Positions 1-11,554 of a DNA stretch of 64,000 nt are shown here, piece by piece. Numbering within the stretch: position 1 is the first letter of the stretch; each line of letters opens with the position of its first letter. The DNA is from Thalassospira xianhensis MCCC 1A02616 (lineage in GTDB: Bacteria > Pseudomonadota > Alphaproteobacteria > Rhodospirillales > Thalassospiraceae), in NCBI RefSeq assembly GCF_003326475.1, contig NZ_JPWA01000004.1, positions 62,001 through 126,000 on the forward strand, given 5' to 3'. The notes under the pieces were generated by a model, which was not told where the DNA came from, did not search any database, and saw only the letters and a program-made list of their open reading frames with translations. The translations under genes and the position numbers were made by a program.

Positions 1-13
1 ATCCTGAACAACA

Positions 14-44
14 AAAAGCCGCCCTGACATTGCAGGACGGCTTT
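14..44 (-). terminator. Rho-independent terminator of eno
   Basis: Downstream of the enolase stop on the minus strand, an AAAGCCGTCCTG / CAGGGCGGCTTT stem with a 6-nt loop runs into a T-rich stretch (TTTTTGTTGTT). It lies 25 nt after the stop codon, so eno is probably the last gene of its transcript. Confidence 0.85.
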
Positions 45-68
45 CGGTCTCAACCGGGGTTCCGAACC

Positions 69-1435
<1,367 letters not shown>

Positions 1436-1444
1436 ACTTGCATA

Positions 1445-2302
1445 TCAATCGTTAAACATGTCCAGACGAACCGGATTGGCTTTTGCCACTTTGTCCAGTT
1501 CCATCAAAACCGACAAAACTTCGGGAAGCTTGTTTAACGGAATCTGGTTCGGGCCGTCGCTGATGGCCGCATCCGGGTTATCGTGGGTTTCGATAAACAG
1601 GGCTGCAATGCCGACAGATACAGCCGCACGCGCCAATACCGGCGCAAATTCGCGCTGACCGCCCGACGTTGTCCCCTGTCCACCCGGTTGCTGAACAGAA
1701 TGGGTCGCATCAAATACGACCGGATAGCCCTGACGGGCCATGGTGGGAAGTCCACGGAAATCGGTTACCAGCGTGTTATAGCCAAAGCTGGTCCCGCGAT
1801 CACAAAGCATGATGTTTTCATTGCCGGTCGATGCAATGTTGTTGGCAACATTCGCCATATCCCAGGGCGCCAGGAACTGGCCCTTTTTGACATTGACGGC
1901 ACGGCCGGTTTTACCCGCGGCCTGCAAAAGATCGGCCTGACGGCACAGGAATGCCGGAATCTGAAGGATGTCGGCAACTTCTGCAACCGCCGCACACTGA
2001 TCTGGCAGGTGAACGTCGGTAACAATCGGAAGTCCGGTCTTTTCCTTGACCTCGGCCAGAATGTCGAGACCTTCGGCAAGTCCCACACCACGCTTGGATG
2101 TGCTGCTGGTGCGGTTCGCCTTGTCAAACGAGCTTTTGTAAACAAGCCCGATCCCCATCCCTTCGGACAATTCCTTCAGGGCTGCGGACATTTCCAGTGC
2201 ATGCTGACGGCTTTCGATCGCGCACGGCCCTGCCAGCAAGGCAAAAGGCTTGTCATTGGCGAATTCGATTTTGCCGACTTTGACAGTTTTGATTTCCGTC
2301 AT
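1445..2302 (-). CDS. kdsA: 3-deoxy-8-phosphooctulonate synthase (KDO-8-P synthase)
   Basis: Condenses arabinose-5-phosphate with phosphoenolpyruvate to give KDO-8-phosphate for the inner core of lipopolysaccharide. The AGPCAIES motif near residues 24-31 and the overall DAHP-synthase-I fold sequence (KSSFDKANRTS, IPAFLCRQ, FDATHSVQQPGG) identify it. I chose ATG 2302 (MTEIKT, 285 aa). An upstream in-frame ATG at 2317 would add five residues (MKDCK) but has no ribosome binding site, while GAAAGA precedes 2302. It starts 28 nt after the pyrG stop and is probably cotranscribed with pyrG, next to the PEP-producing enzyme gene eno. Confidence 0.95.
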   Translation of the reverse strand: MTEIKTVKVGKIEFANDKPFALLAGPCAIESRQHALEMSAALKELSEGMGIGLVYKSSFDKANRTSSTSKRGVGLAEGLDILAEVKEKTGLPIVTDVHLPDQCAAVAEVADILQIPAFLCRQADLLQAAGKTGRAVNVKKGQFLAPWDMANVANNIASTGNENIMLCDRGTSFGYNTLVTDFRGLPTMARQGYPVVFDATHSVQQPGGQGTTSGGQREFAPVLARAAVSVGIAALFIETHDNPDAAISDGPNQIPLNKLPEVLSVLMELDKVAKANPVRLDMFND

Positions 2303-2330
2303 TTTGCAGTCTTTCATTCAGGCTGTTTGA

Positions 2331-3968
<1,638 letters not shown>

Positions 3969-4043
3969 TCATCTCAAAGCAAAACGCCGCAGTTCGATGC
4001 CGCTCAGTGCATCACGAACCGGGGAATACAACAATCAAAAATT

Positions 4044-4065
4044 GAGGCGGCAAGTTTGCCGCCTC
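4044..4065 (-). terminator. Terminator downstream of secG
   Basis: Stem GAGGCGGCAA / TTGCCGCCTC followed on the minus strand by AATTTTTGATTG, 18 nt after the secG stop codon. It separates secG from pyrG. Confidence 0.8.
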
Positions 4066-4083
4066 TGGTCGTCGGTTAATTTT

Positions 4084-4416
4084 TTAGCGGGTCGGAGCCG
4101 CCGGTCCGGTGTCCTCGGCGGGCTGTTGTTCAGCTGCCGGGGCCGGTGCCTGGTCCAGTATGGATGTCGGCCGGGTATGAGTGTTGGACAACAATGCCAG
4201 GGCGAGGCTTGTAATCATGAATGCCCCGGCAAGAATCGCGGTGGTACGTGTAAGAAGGTTTGCTGCGCTGCGCGAGCTCATGACGCCGAAGTTACCGCCG
4301 CCGCCACCGCCGCTTCCGCCGATACCAAGCCCACCGCCCTCGCTGCGCTGTACGAGAATGACGGCAATCATGCCAAGCGCAAGAAGAAGGTGAATTACCA
4401 GAATGACAGTTTGCAT
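4084..4416 (-). CDS. secG: Preprotein translocase subunit SecG
   Basis: Small inner-membrane partner of SecY and SecE in the Sec translocon. The 110 residues contain two hydrophobic segments (about 4-20 and 58-80) separated by the diagnostic cytoplasmic loop VQRSEGGGLGIGG followed by a glycine run and NFGVMSSRSAANLLTRTT. The C-terminal tail (82-110) is proline-, alanine- and glutamine-rich and variable, as in other alphaproteobacteria. It follows tpiA on the same strand after about 97 nt; the pair tpiA-secG-pyrG is common in this class. Confidence 0.95.
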   Translation of the reverse strand: MQTVILVIHLLLALGMIAVILVQRSEGGGLGIGGSGGGGGGNFGVMSSRSAANLLTRTTAILAGAFMITSLALALLSNTHTRPTSILDQAPAPAAEQQPAEDTGPAAPTR

Positions 4417-4513
4417 GGTCTCGAAACTCTTGTCCTAACTTCCGATCCGAACATGATTATGGCCGGATCGGGCAAAAATTTGATGCGTATTTAACGTGTT
4501 TTATGACGGTTGG

Positions 4514-5269
4514 CTAGGCGCAACTTTCAATAATTTGCCAAAAATCGTCAACCTTGAGGCTCGCTCCGCCAACCAGTGCACCATCAACATCAGGTACAGC
4601 CAGCAATTCAGCCGCATTGGACGGCTTTACCGACCCACCATACAGAATTCTGAACTTGTCGCCATCGTCAAATCGTGCCGTCAGCTCTGCACGAATTGCA
4701 GCATGGACTTCGGCGACTTCATCAACGCTTGCCGTGCGACCGGTGCCAATCGCCCAGACCGGCTCATAGGCAATCACGGTATTTTCCGGCGTCGCATCAT
4801 CGGGAACCGAAACTGCGATCTGGCCATTGACCACCGCAAGCGTGGCACCAAGGTCGCGCTCCTGCTCGGTTTCACCCACACAGACAACGGCAATCAGGCC
4901 TGCATCATGGGCCGCCATTGTTTTCTGACGGATCACGGTCGAACTTTCACAGTGATCCGCACGACGTTCCGAATGCCCGACAAGAACATGGCTTGCGCCG
5001 ATATCGGCCAGCATAGGCGCGGCGATATCGCCGGTATGTGCGCCCGAAACGGCAACATGGCAATCCTGTCCGCCAACCATGACCGCCCCGCCATTCGTCA
5101 CACCGGCAACATCCGAAATCAGGGTTGCCGGCGGGCATACCAGAATATCACATGCCAGATCACCCTTGGCTTTGGCGCGATCAGACAATCCGCGCGCAAG
5201 TGCAAGCCCGTCAGTGCGCAGGCAATTCATTTTCCAGTTTCCGGCGATCAGGGGACGGCGCTGTGACAT
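4514..5269 (-). CDS. tpiA: Triose-phosphate isomerase
   Basis: Interconverts dihydroxyacetone phosphate and glyceraldehyde-3-phosphate. With the start placed at ATG 5269 (MSQRRPLIAGNWKMN) the protein has 251 residues, the normal length. Catalytic residues are Lys13 in GNWKMN, His99 in VGHSERR and Glu169 in AYEPVWAIGTG; the phosphate loop YGGSV lies near the C-terminus. The longer frame that begins at 5341 has no family similarity in its first 24 residues, whereas AAGAGGT precedes 5269 at proper spacing. It is divergent from the ppiD-like gene. Confidence 0.96.
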   Translation of the reverse strand: MSQRRPLIAGNWKMNCLRTDGLALARGLSDRAKAKGDLACDILVCPPATLISDVAGVTNGGAVMVGGQDCHVAVSGAHTGDIAAPMLADIGASHVLVGHSERRADHCESSTVIRQKTMAAHDAGLIAVVCVGETEQERDLGATLAVVNGQIAVSVPDDATPENTVIAYEPVWAIGTGRTASVDEVAEVHAAIRAELTARFDDGDKFRILYGGSVKPSNAAELLAVPDVDGALVGGASLKVDDFWQIIESCA

Positions 5270-5595
5270 ATGTTTATGTACCTCTTGCTGCGACGGGTTT
5301 TGGATCGGTATGGCTTTACCATGCGGGAACCGATCCGACACGTATTGTTACAAACCACGGCTCGACGCGGGTTTTAACACGCGACTTTGCCCCGGCCAAG
5401 CCCCGGAAAACACTGTCAACCGAACTTCGGGCAAGGTCAATGCAATCGGATGTTGCCGCCCTTACCTCTCGCCATTAAGATGCGCGGCAATTGCGACGGG
5501 ATTTTATAAGATTCCGGCACACAAAAGAAACGCTGCCGATGCAATGTCACCTGCATTGTCATTGGCACCAAACCACGAATTGTTAGGCTTATCAT
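5270..5595. other. Gene-free divergent spacer between tpiA and ppiD
   Basis: These 326 nt must hold the promoters of the divergent tpiA and PpiD-type genes. On the minus strand a perfect -35 word TTGACA lies at 5414-5419, but I see no convincing -10 at the right distance. On the plus strand TATAAG at 5505-5510 resembles a -10 without a good -35. I see no hairpin, repeat or small gene. Confidence 0.6.
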
Positions 5596-7488
5596 ATGCT
5601 TGCTGGCATTCGCTCTTTTTCGAAATCAATCTTCGCCAAGATCATTCTTGGTGTGATCGCAATCAGCTTCGTCGGATGGGGCCTGAATGCGTCGATGCTC
5701 AACCTTGGTACCTCACGCCAGGTTGCTGAAATCGGCAGCCAAAACATCAGTCCCGCCGAACTGGATCGCGCCTTCCAGCGCAGCATCCAGAATATGCGCA
5801 GCGTTTTCGGTCCCAATTTCGACCGTCAGCAAGCCATCCAGATGGGCCTTTTGAACAATACGGTTCAAAATCTGGTCTCCCAGAAAATCCTGCGTGAAAA
5901 CGCCAAGGAAATGGGAATTGGCATCAGCAACGAAAAAGTCCGCGATACGATTTTTGCGTCTCCTGGCTTCCAGAACGAAACCACCGGCCAGTTTGACCGC
6001 GAACGTTTCCTTCAGGCGCTGTATTCCAGCGGATATACCGAACCGGAATTCATCGAAGGCGTACGTGGTGACATGATGGGCCAGCAGGTTGTCGGAAGCC
6101 TTGCCGGTGCCGTCAATGCACCAGACGTCATGGCGCAGCAGATTGCCGCCTATCGCAACGAACAGCGTGGCGGCAGCTTCTTTGCCCTGAACCCTTCGGA
6201 ATTCGACAATATCGAAACCCCCGATGACGCGACCCTTCGTAAATATCACGAAGACAATGCGCCGCAATTCACCGCTCCCGAAAGCCGTACTGTGACCCTG
6301 GTCACCCTTTCGGCGACCGATCTGGCGGCGAACATGGATGTCACCGAAGACGAAATCAATGAGGCATACAACCATCGCCTGCCGGAATTCCAGACACCGG
6401 AAAAACGCGTGGTCGAACAGATCCTGTTTGCTCCCAATGAAAAGGAAAGCGCACAGGAGGCCTACAAGGCCCTTCAGAACGGCGCCGATTTCATGACGGT
6501 CGCGACCGAGGATGCGGGCATGGACCCGTCGATTGTGAAGCTTGGTGAATTCACCGCCGACAACATCCTGCCCGATCTGCGCGATGCGACCTTTGGTCTT
6601 GAAGAAGGCGCGTTCTCCGAACCGGTCGAAACCGCCCTTGGCTGGCACATCATTCGCGTAACCGCCATTACGCCGGAACGGACCGAAACCCTTGATCAGG
6701 TTCGTAACGAGGTCGAAGAAGGCGTAAAACAGTTCAAGGCAGAAGACGCAATCTATGACCTTGCTGCCAGACTGGACGATGAACTGGGTGCCGGTACCCC
6801 GCTTGAAGAAGCTGCGAACGCGGTTGGCGCAAAGACCTATAAGCTGAACGATGTTGTTCGTGGCGAAGGCCTTGATGTCGGCATCGCCGACAGTGCTGAA
6901 ATCAACGCCATGATTTTCGAACTCGACAAGGGCGAGGACAGCTTCCTTGAAGAAACCTCGACCGGCGTTCGTTACGTCGCGCGCGTTGATGAAGTAACCC
7001 CTGCCGCGCTGCGTCCGTTCGAAGAAGTTCGTGACGACGTCGTCGCTGCGTGGAAAGCCGATGAACGCAATCGCCTGATGCTTGAAAAAGCTGATCAGCT
7101 TGCGGCATCGATCAATGACCAGAATGCCGATATCGCATCACTCGCAACCAGCGAGAATGCCGAAGTCACAGAAAGCGGCCTGACCAAACGTACCGGCCAG
7201 GGCCTTGCAGACGGTGTCAGCCCGGCTGTTGCAGCCGCCCTCTTCACACTTGACGAAGGCAAGGCAAAGGCAATTCAGTCCGGTGAAAATGTTCTGGTTC
7301 TGAAACTTGACGAGATCAAAGCCGCCACCATTGCCGAAGGCGATGCGGACCCGGTCGTGACCGAACTGAAACAGGCCCTGAACGAAGACATTCTTGCGCA
7401 GTATCTCGATTATCTGCAGGACGAGATTTCGGTCAGCGTCAATAACAGCGTGATCAACGGTCTTTATCCGCAAACCGCGGCAAACTGA
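5596..7488 (+). CDS. ppiD: PpiD-type membrane-anchored peptidyl-prolyl isomerase / periplasmic chaperone
   Basis: 630-residue SurA/PpiD family protein. It has a short basic N-terminus (MLAGIRSFSKSIFAK), one membrane anchor at about 14-32, a SurA-like N-terminal chaperone domain (about 45-250), a parvulin (PPIC rotamase) domain at about 268-361 containing VVEQILFA, GADFMTVA, LGEFTADNILP and GWHIIRVTAI, and a long C-terminal domain (about 365-625). Such proteins help outer-membrane and secreted proteins fold as they leave SecYEG. In many alphaproteobacteria this gene lies next to tpiA and trpE, as here. No strong ribosome binding site precedes ATG 5596. It ends before a clear terminator (7503-7533). 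Confidence 0.88.
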   Translation: MLAGIRSFSKSIFAKIILGVIAISFVGWGLNASMLNLGTSRQVAEIGSQNISPAELDRAFQRSIQNMRSVFGPNFDRQQAIQMGLLNNTVQNLVSQKILRENAKEMGIGISNEKVRDTIFASPGFQNETTGQFDRERFLQALYSSGYTEPEFIEGVRGDMMGQQVVGSLAGAVNAPDVMAQQIAAYRNEQRGGSFFALNPSEFDNIETPDDATLRKYHEDNAPQFTAPESRTVTLVTLSATDLAANMDVTEDEINEAYNHRLPEFQTPEKRVVEQILFAPNEKESAQEAYKALQNGADFMTVATEDAGMDPSIVKLGEFTADNILPDLRDATFGLEEGAFSEPVETALGWHIIRVTAITPERTETLDQVRNEVEEGVKQFKAEDAIYDLAARLDDELGAGTPLEEAANAVGAKTYKLNDVVRGEGLDVGIADSAEINAMIFELDKGEDSFLEETSTGVRYVARVDEVTPAALRPFEEVRDDVVAAWKADERNRLMLEKADQLAASINDQNADIASLATSENAEVTESGLTKRTGQGLADGVSPAVAAALFTLDEGKAKAIQSGENVLVLKLDEIKAATIAEGDADPVVTELKQALNEDILAQYLDYLQDEISVSVNNSVINGLYPQTAAN

Positions 7489-7502
7489 TCCCGATCCGGA
7501 AT

Positions 7503-7533
7503 GGGGCGGCCTTTCATCGGGCCGCCCTTTTTC
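7503..7533 (+). terminator. Terminator of ppiD
   Basis: Stem GGGCGGCC / GGCCGCCC (7504-7511 with 7520-7527) with an 8-nt loop, followed directly by TTTTT, 15 nt after the ppiD stop. trpE, starting at 7591, must therefore have its own promoter in the next 57 nt. I see no leader peptide or attenuator in that short space. Confidence 0.9.
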
Positions 7534-7590
7534 GTTAAACTCCGCCCTATCCCGCATAGCCCACCCAAATCGACCAAAATTGGACAGACC

Positions 7591-9087
7591 ATGGAAATCA
7601 AACCGGATTTCAACAGTTTCAAGCAGAACTACAATAATAGCATTTCACAGGTTCTTTGGACCTCACTGACCGCTGATCTTGATACGCCTGTCTCGGCATT
7701 TCTCAAGATTGCCGAAGGCATGCCCAACACCTATCTGCTTGAATCTGTCGAAGGCGGTGCCGTTCGCGGACGCTATTCATTCCTTGGCCTGCGTCCCGAC
7801 CTGATCTGGCGGTGCTTTGGTCAGAAGGCCGAACTGAACCGCCGCGCCCTTGCCGATGCCGACGCGTTCGAAGCCGAACCCGAAGCACCGCTTGAAAGCC
7901 TGAAAAAGCTGATCGCCGAAAGCCACATCGCCCTGCCCGATAACCTGCCCCCCATGAGTGCCGGTCTAGTCGGCTATATGGGCTATGACACCGTGCGCCT
8001 GATGGAAAAGCTGCCCGATAGCAACCCGGATGAACTCGGCGTCCCTGACGGCATCTTTATCCGCCCGACGGTGACGGCAAGCTTCGATACCATCGCCGAT
8101 ACCGTCACCGTGGTAACACCGGTCCGCCCGGAAAACGGAATTGATGCAAACGCGGCCTATGATCTTGCCTGCGCGCGCCTCAATGATGTCGTGCAGCAGT
8201 TCCAGCGCAACCTGTTCCTTGATCGCCGGTCCAAATCGGTTCCCGCCACCCTGCCCGATCCAAGGGTCAGCGTCGACGAGGCCGGTTTCCATCAAATGGT
8301 AGATCAGGCCAAGGAGTATATCCGTGCGGGCGATATCTTTCAGGTCGTCCTGTCGCAGCGTTATACCCTGCCATATCAATTGCCGCCTTTCGCCTTTTAC
8401 CGCGCCCTTCGCCGGATCAATCCGTCACCTTTCATGTTCTATCTGGATATCGGCGGGTTTCAGGTGGTCGGTGCCAGCCCGGAAATCCTTGTGCGTCTGC
8501 GCGACGGCGAAGTCACCATTCGCCCGATTGCCGGAACACGTCGACGCGGCAAGACACCCGATGACGACAAGGTCATGGCCCAGGACCTGCTCGATGATCC
8601 AAAGGAACGCTCGGAACATCTGATGCTGCTTGACCTTGGGCGTAATGATGTCGGCCGTGTGTCCAAGCCCGGTACGGTGCGCGTCACCGACCGCGAACAG
8701 ATCGAATACTATTCCCATGTCATGCATATCGTTTCCAACGTCGTCGGTCAGATCGACGATAAATATGATGCGATGGATGCGCTTAAGGCCGGATTCCCTG
8801 CCGGAACGGTATCGGGCGCGCCCAAAGTCCGCGCCATGGAAATCATTGATGAACTGGAATCGGTCCGGCGCGGAATTTATGCCGGATGTATCGGCTATAT
8901 CTCGGCCGATGGATCGATGGATACCTGCATCGCGCTGCGTACTGCCGTTATCAAGGACGAACAGATCCACATTCAGGCCGGCGCCGGGATCGTCGTCGAC
9001 AGCAAACCGGAACTCGAACACAAGGAATGCCAGAACAAGGCAGGCGCGCTTATGGCCGCCGCCCGCGAAGCCCATCGGTTTGCTTAA
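7591..9087 (+). CDS. trpE: Anthranilate synthase component I
   Basis: Forms anthranilate from chorismate together with the glutaminase TrpG, the first step of tryptophan synthesis. 498 residues from ATG 7591 (MEIKPDFNSFKQNY); the upstream in-frame ATG at 7501 lies inside the ppiD terminator and is rejected. The family's features are present: the N-terminal feedback-binding element LLESVEGG (about 50-57), the chorismate-binding domain with PIAGTRRRGKTPDDD, DLLDDPKERSEHLMLLDLGRNDVGRV, FPAGTVSGAPKVRAMEIIDELE and GAGIVVDSKPELEHKECQNKA. Its stop codon overlaps the 3' end of the convergent DUF3592-like gene by 4 nt. trpG lies 1.9 kb further on, beyond two opposite-strand genes. Confidence 0.96.
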   Translation: MEIKPDFNSFKQNYNNSISQVLWTSLTADLDTPVSAFLKIAEGMPNTYLLESVEGGAVRGRYSFLGLRPDLIWRCFGQKAELNRRALADADAFEAEPEAPLESLKKLIAESHIALPDNLPPMSAGLVGYMGYDTVRLMEKLPDSNPDELGVPDGIFIRPTVTASFDTIADTVTVVTPVRPENGIDANAAYDLACARLNDVVQQFQRNLFLDRRSKSVPATLPDPRVSVDEAGFHQMVDQAKEYIRAGDIFQVVLSQRYTLPYQLPPFAFYRALRRINPSPFMFYLDIGGFQVVGASPEILVRLRDGEVTIRPIAGTRRRGKTPDDDKVMAQDLLDDPKERSEHLMLLDLGRNDVGRVSKPGTVRVTDREQIEYYSHVMHIVSNVVGQIDDKYDAMDALKAGFPAGTVSGAPKVRAMEIIDELESVRRGIYAGCIGYISADGSMDTCIALRTAVIKDEQIHIQAGAGIVVDSKPELEHKECQNKAGALMAAAREAHRFA

Positions 9088-9557
9088 TAACGCCTCATCC
9101 GTTTCCGGTGTTTGCGGTAACGCCAATGTGCAGCACAAAACAGCAGTGCAAACACTCCGGTCGCTGCAATTGCACATGTGGCAATGGTCGATGACGCGTT
9201 CCGGTATTGGAAAAGATTAGTTATGTCCGAATAGCTCGGCACAAGAGGAAAATAAGCCACATCAACAGATGCGCCGACAGATGTGCTAAACTTGGCATCA
9301 GCTGGTAAACTCACATACCTCTCGTATGGCACGTCATCAGCATCCGTAAAACGATACCAAATGGTCGAGTTTCCATTGTTCTTTTCATACTTTATGACTG
9401 TGCCAGTGGTATCTGCGCGATCAATGCGTGTCAGCGCATAAGGCAATCCTTCATATCCAATAAAACCTGCGATAAACACGCTCAGCAGCATCAACAGACC
9501 AAGAATGACCTGCCGCTGGATATGAAAATCTGTTTCTTCGGATCGAGGGTCTCGCAT
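9084..9557 (-). CDS. DUF3592-like small membrane protein
   Basis: 157 residues from ATG 9557 (MRDPRSEET), with two membrane segments (about 15-35 and 120-142) flanking a roughly 75-residue extracytoplasmic domain. That domain contains TGTVIKYEKNNGN, IWYRFTDADDVPYERYVSL and VGASVDVAYFP, a pattern resembling DUF3592 proteins. The function is unknown. The start overlaps the stop of the upstream deacetylase gene as TGATG, so it is probably translated by coupling; a longer frame from 9644 would run far into that gene. Its last codons overlap the trpE stop. Base composition is clearly lower in GC (roughly mid-40s per cent by eye) than its neighbours, suggesting later acquisition. The assignment to DUF3592 is by eye only. 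Confidence 0.75.
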   Translation of the reverse strand: MRDPRSEETDFHIQRQVILGLLMLLSVFIAGFIGYEGLPYALTRIDRADTTGTVIKYEKNNGNSTIWYRFTDADDVPYERYVSLPADAKFSTSVGASVDVAYFPLVPSYSDITNLFQYRNASSTIATCAIAATGVFALLFCAAHWRYRKHRKRMRRY

Positions 9558-10732
9558 CAACCTGTCGCACTCGGACTTGTTCGTCGCAGGATGTCGGTGA
9601 CCGGCACCAGAACAAATCCCTTCGCCTGAATCGCCGGAATCCATTTGTGCAGGGCTTCCAGCGTCAAGTCGCGCGGATGGCCAATCGCAATCGCAAATCC
9701 CTGATTGGCGGCAACCTTTTCGGTCCTTGCCAGCATTTCGGCGATCTTTGTGGCATCATCGGCGTCATCAATGAACACGTCCCGTTCAAGCGCTGGGACA
9801 TCATACTGGCGCGCCATCGAAAATCCGACCGACTTCGCACTGGTTTTGGAATCCAGGAACAAAAGCCCGCGTGCTTTCATCACCTCCATCACCACCTGCA
9901 TGCGCTCCGGGTCAGATGTGAACTTGCTGCCCATATGGTTGTTCACCCCGACATAACCGTCAAACTGGTCAAGCATCCATGTCATCTCGTGAAGGATCTT
10001 TTCCCGGTCATAGCTTGCCCGCAAGGCATGTGGCCCCGGATCAACAGACGCAGAAGACGGCTCCATCGGCATATGAAGCATGACTTCATGACCGCGTGCC
10101 CGCGCATCGCGCACCTGACGCTGAAGGTCGCGCGCATACGGCAAATAGGAAATCGTCACCGGCCCCGGCAATTCTGTCGTGCGTGCAGTGCGCGGCTGAT
10201 CAAGGCCCGCATCATCAATTACAATCGCAATAACCGGGGCGGTTCCCGTTTCCGGGGTAAGGGCGGCAAATTTCTGCCATGGCGGCGGCCCGTCACTATA
10301 TTCGCCGCCCCCGATGTTACCCGTATTCGGCGGCACGGCAGGATCAGGTGATCGGGTTTCCGGTGTCTTTTCCGGCTCGGTCACCGCTACGGGGTTTTCG
10401 CCCGGCTTCCGTTCACCAACCATATATCCCGTCCGGTCGCGATTGCCGTTGCTTTCGCTGAAATCATAATTCCGGCTTTCCGGCACGGGGGCCGGTTCGG
10501 GCGTATATTCCGGTTCGGCTTTTGTCACGCGTTCACCAAGATCACGCGATGCACGATCCAGCTCAAGCATGCTGCCTGCGGCGATGAATGCGGAAATGGT
10601 CCCCGCAACAATTGCACCGCCGAGCATCAGGCGGCCAATACCACCCGATTTCTTCTTCGGTGCAGCCTTGCCACGGCTTCTTTTTCGCGGTGCCGCTTTT
10701 TTCTTTTTGGCGGGTTGTGCCCGGCGTGCCAC
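9557..10732 (-). CDS. Divergent polysaccharide deacetylase family protein (YibQ-like)
   Basis: 391 residues. A lysine/arginine-rich cytoplasmic tail (2-30) precedes one membrane anchor (about 33-52), then a proline-rich linker to about residue 160, then a NodB-fold domain of the divergent polysaccharide deacetylase type (Polysacc_deac_2). Recognisable elements are PVIAIVIDDAGLD, VTISYLPYARDL, GHEVMLHMPMEP, GVNNHMGSKFTSD, GLLFLDSKTSAKSV, IDDADD and AIAIGHPRDLTLEAL. The domain probably faces the periplasm; substrate and activity are not established for this family. It is transcribed away from trpG, shares the 216-nt spacer with it, and is coupled to the small membrane protein downstream. Confidence 0.85.
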   Translation of the reverse strand: MARRAQPAKKKKAAPRKRSRGKAAPKKKSGGIGRLMLGGAIVAGTISAFIAAGSMLELDRASRDLGERVTKAEPEYTPEPAPVPESRNYDFSESNGNRDRTGYMVGERKPGENPVAVTEPEKTPETRSPDPAVPPNTGNIGGGEYSDGPPPWQKFAALTPETGTAPVIAIVIDDAGLDQPRTARTTELPGPVTISYLPYARDLQRQVRDARARGHEVMLHMPMEPSSASVDPGPHALRASYDREKILHEMTWMLDQFDGYVGVNNHMGSKFTSDPERMQVVMEVMKARGLLFLDSKTSAKSVGFSMARQYDVPALERDVFIDDADDATKIAEMLARTEKVAANQGFAIAIGHPRDLTLEALHKWIPAIQAKGFVLVPVTDILRRTSPSATG

Positions 10733-10886
10733 GCTCTGGTCTCCAGTCTCGTTTGCTGGGTCGTGTTACCCATATGGTGATTATATACCGATTATGTCGG
10801 CTTGTGTTCGGAAGCTTTTATACCCGATCCGGTTAGCACCCTGTTAAAGTCACAAACAAAGGCAGGAAAATGGTTTTTGCAATCGC

Positions 10887-10914
10887 TTGACGTAGCGGCA
10901 ATGCCGTTTATTCT
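10887..10914 (+). promoter_or_regulatory. Predicted sigma-70 promoter of trpGDC
   Basis: TTGACG (10887-10892), 16-nt spacer, TATTCT (10909-10914). The predicted start near 10921 gives a leader of only about 28 nt before trpG, too short for a leader-peptide attenuator. Confidence 0.5.
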
Positions 10915-10948
10915 CTGCCCGATCTGATATTCACAGCCCGGCGCCACG

Positions 10949-11521
10949 ATGTATCTCCTCATCGATAATTACGACAGCTTCACATTCAATTTGTGGCACT
11001 ATCTGCGCGAACTCGGCCCGGAGGTCGAAGTACGCCGCAATGACGAAATTTCCGTCGATGACGCGCTGGCTTTAAAGCCCGACGGCATCGTGATCTCGCC
11101 CGGGCCGTGTGACCCGGATCGTGCCGGTATCTGTCTTGATCTGATCACCGCATCTGCGGGCAAGCTCAAGCTGCTTGGCGTCTGCCTTGGTCATCAATCC
11201 ATCGGTCAGGCCTTTGGCGGCAATGTCGTTCGCGCGCCCGAATGCATGCACGGCAAGACCGATGCAATGGTTCATGATGGCAAAAGCGTTTTCAACGGCC
11301 TGCCAAGCCCGTTTGAAGCCACACGTTACCATTCATTGGTCGTGGATCGCGCGACCCTGCCTGATTGCCTTGAAATCACGGCAGAAAACGGGGATGGTCT
11401 GATCATGGGGCTGCGTCACAAACAGCATCAGATCCACGGGGTCCAGTTCCACCCCGAAAGCATCGCATCCGAACACGGCCATGCCCTTTTGAAGAATTTT
11501 ATAGACTTCCCCGGCGCATGA
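10949..11521 (+). CDS. trpG: Anthranilate synthase component II (glutamine amidotransferase)
   Basis: Supplies ammonia from glutamine to TrpE. 190 residues, a single class I amidotransferase domain: [14 protein letters not shown] at the N-terminus, the oxyanion strand [11 protein letters not shown] (50-60), nucleophile Cys79 in [16 protein letters not shown], and His/Glu in [10 protein letters not shown] near the C-terminus. The protein is not fused to trpD or trpE. First gene of a plus-strand unit trpG-trpD-trpC-moaC; trpD follows after 33 nt. Because it is separated from trpE, coordinated expression of the two subunits must rely on separate promoters. Confidence 0.95.
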   Translation: MYLLIDNYDSFTFNLWHYLRELGPEVEVRRNDEISVDDALALKPDGIVISPGPCDPDRAGICLDLITASAGKLKLLGVCLGHQSIGQAFGGNVVRAPECMHGKTDAMVHDGKSVFNGLPSPFEATRYHSLVVDRATLPDCLEITAENGDGLIMGLRHKQHQIHGVQFHPESIASEHGHALLKNFIDFPGA

Positions 11522-11554
11522 AACCGCACCGGACCGCTAACCGAGGAAACCCGC

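Noticed and set aside
4443-4471. Inverted repeat CCGATCC / GGATCGG between tpiA and secG
   Set aside because: The loop is long and no T run follows on the minus strand, so it is not convincing as a terminator.
7534-7590. Search for a trp leader peptide and attenuator before trpE
   Set aside because: The gap after the ppiD terminator is only 57 nt and has no Trp-codon-rich small frame or second hairpin.
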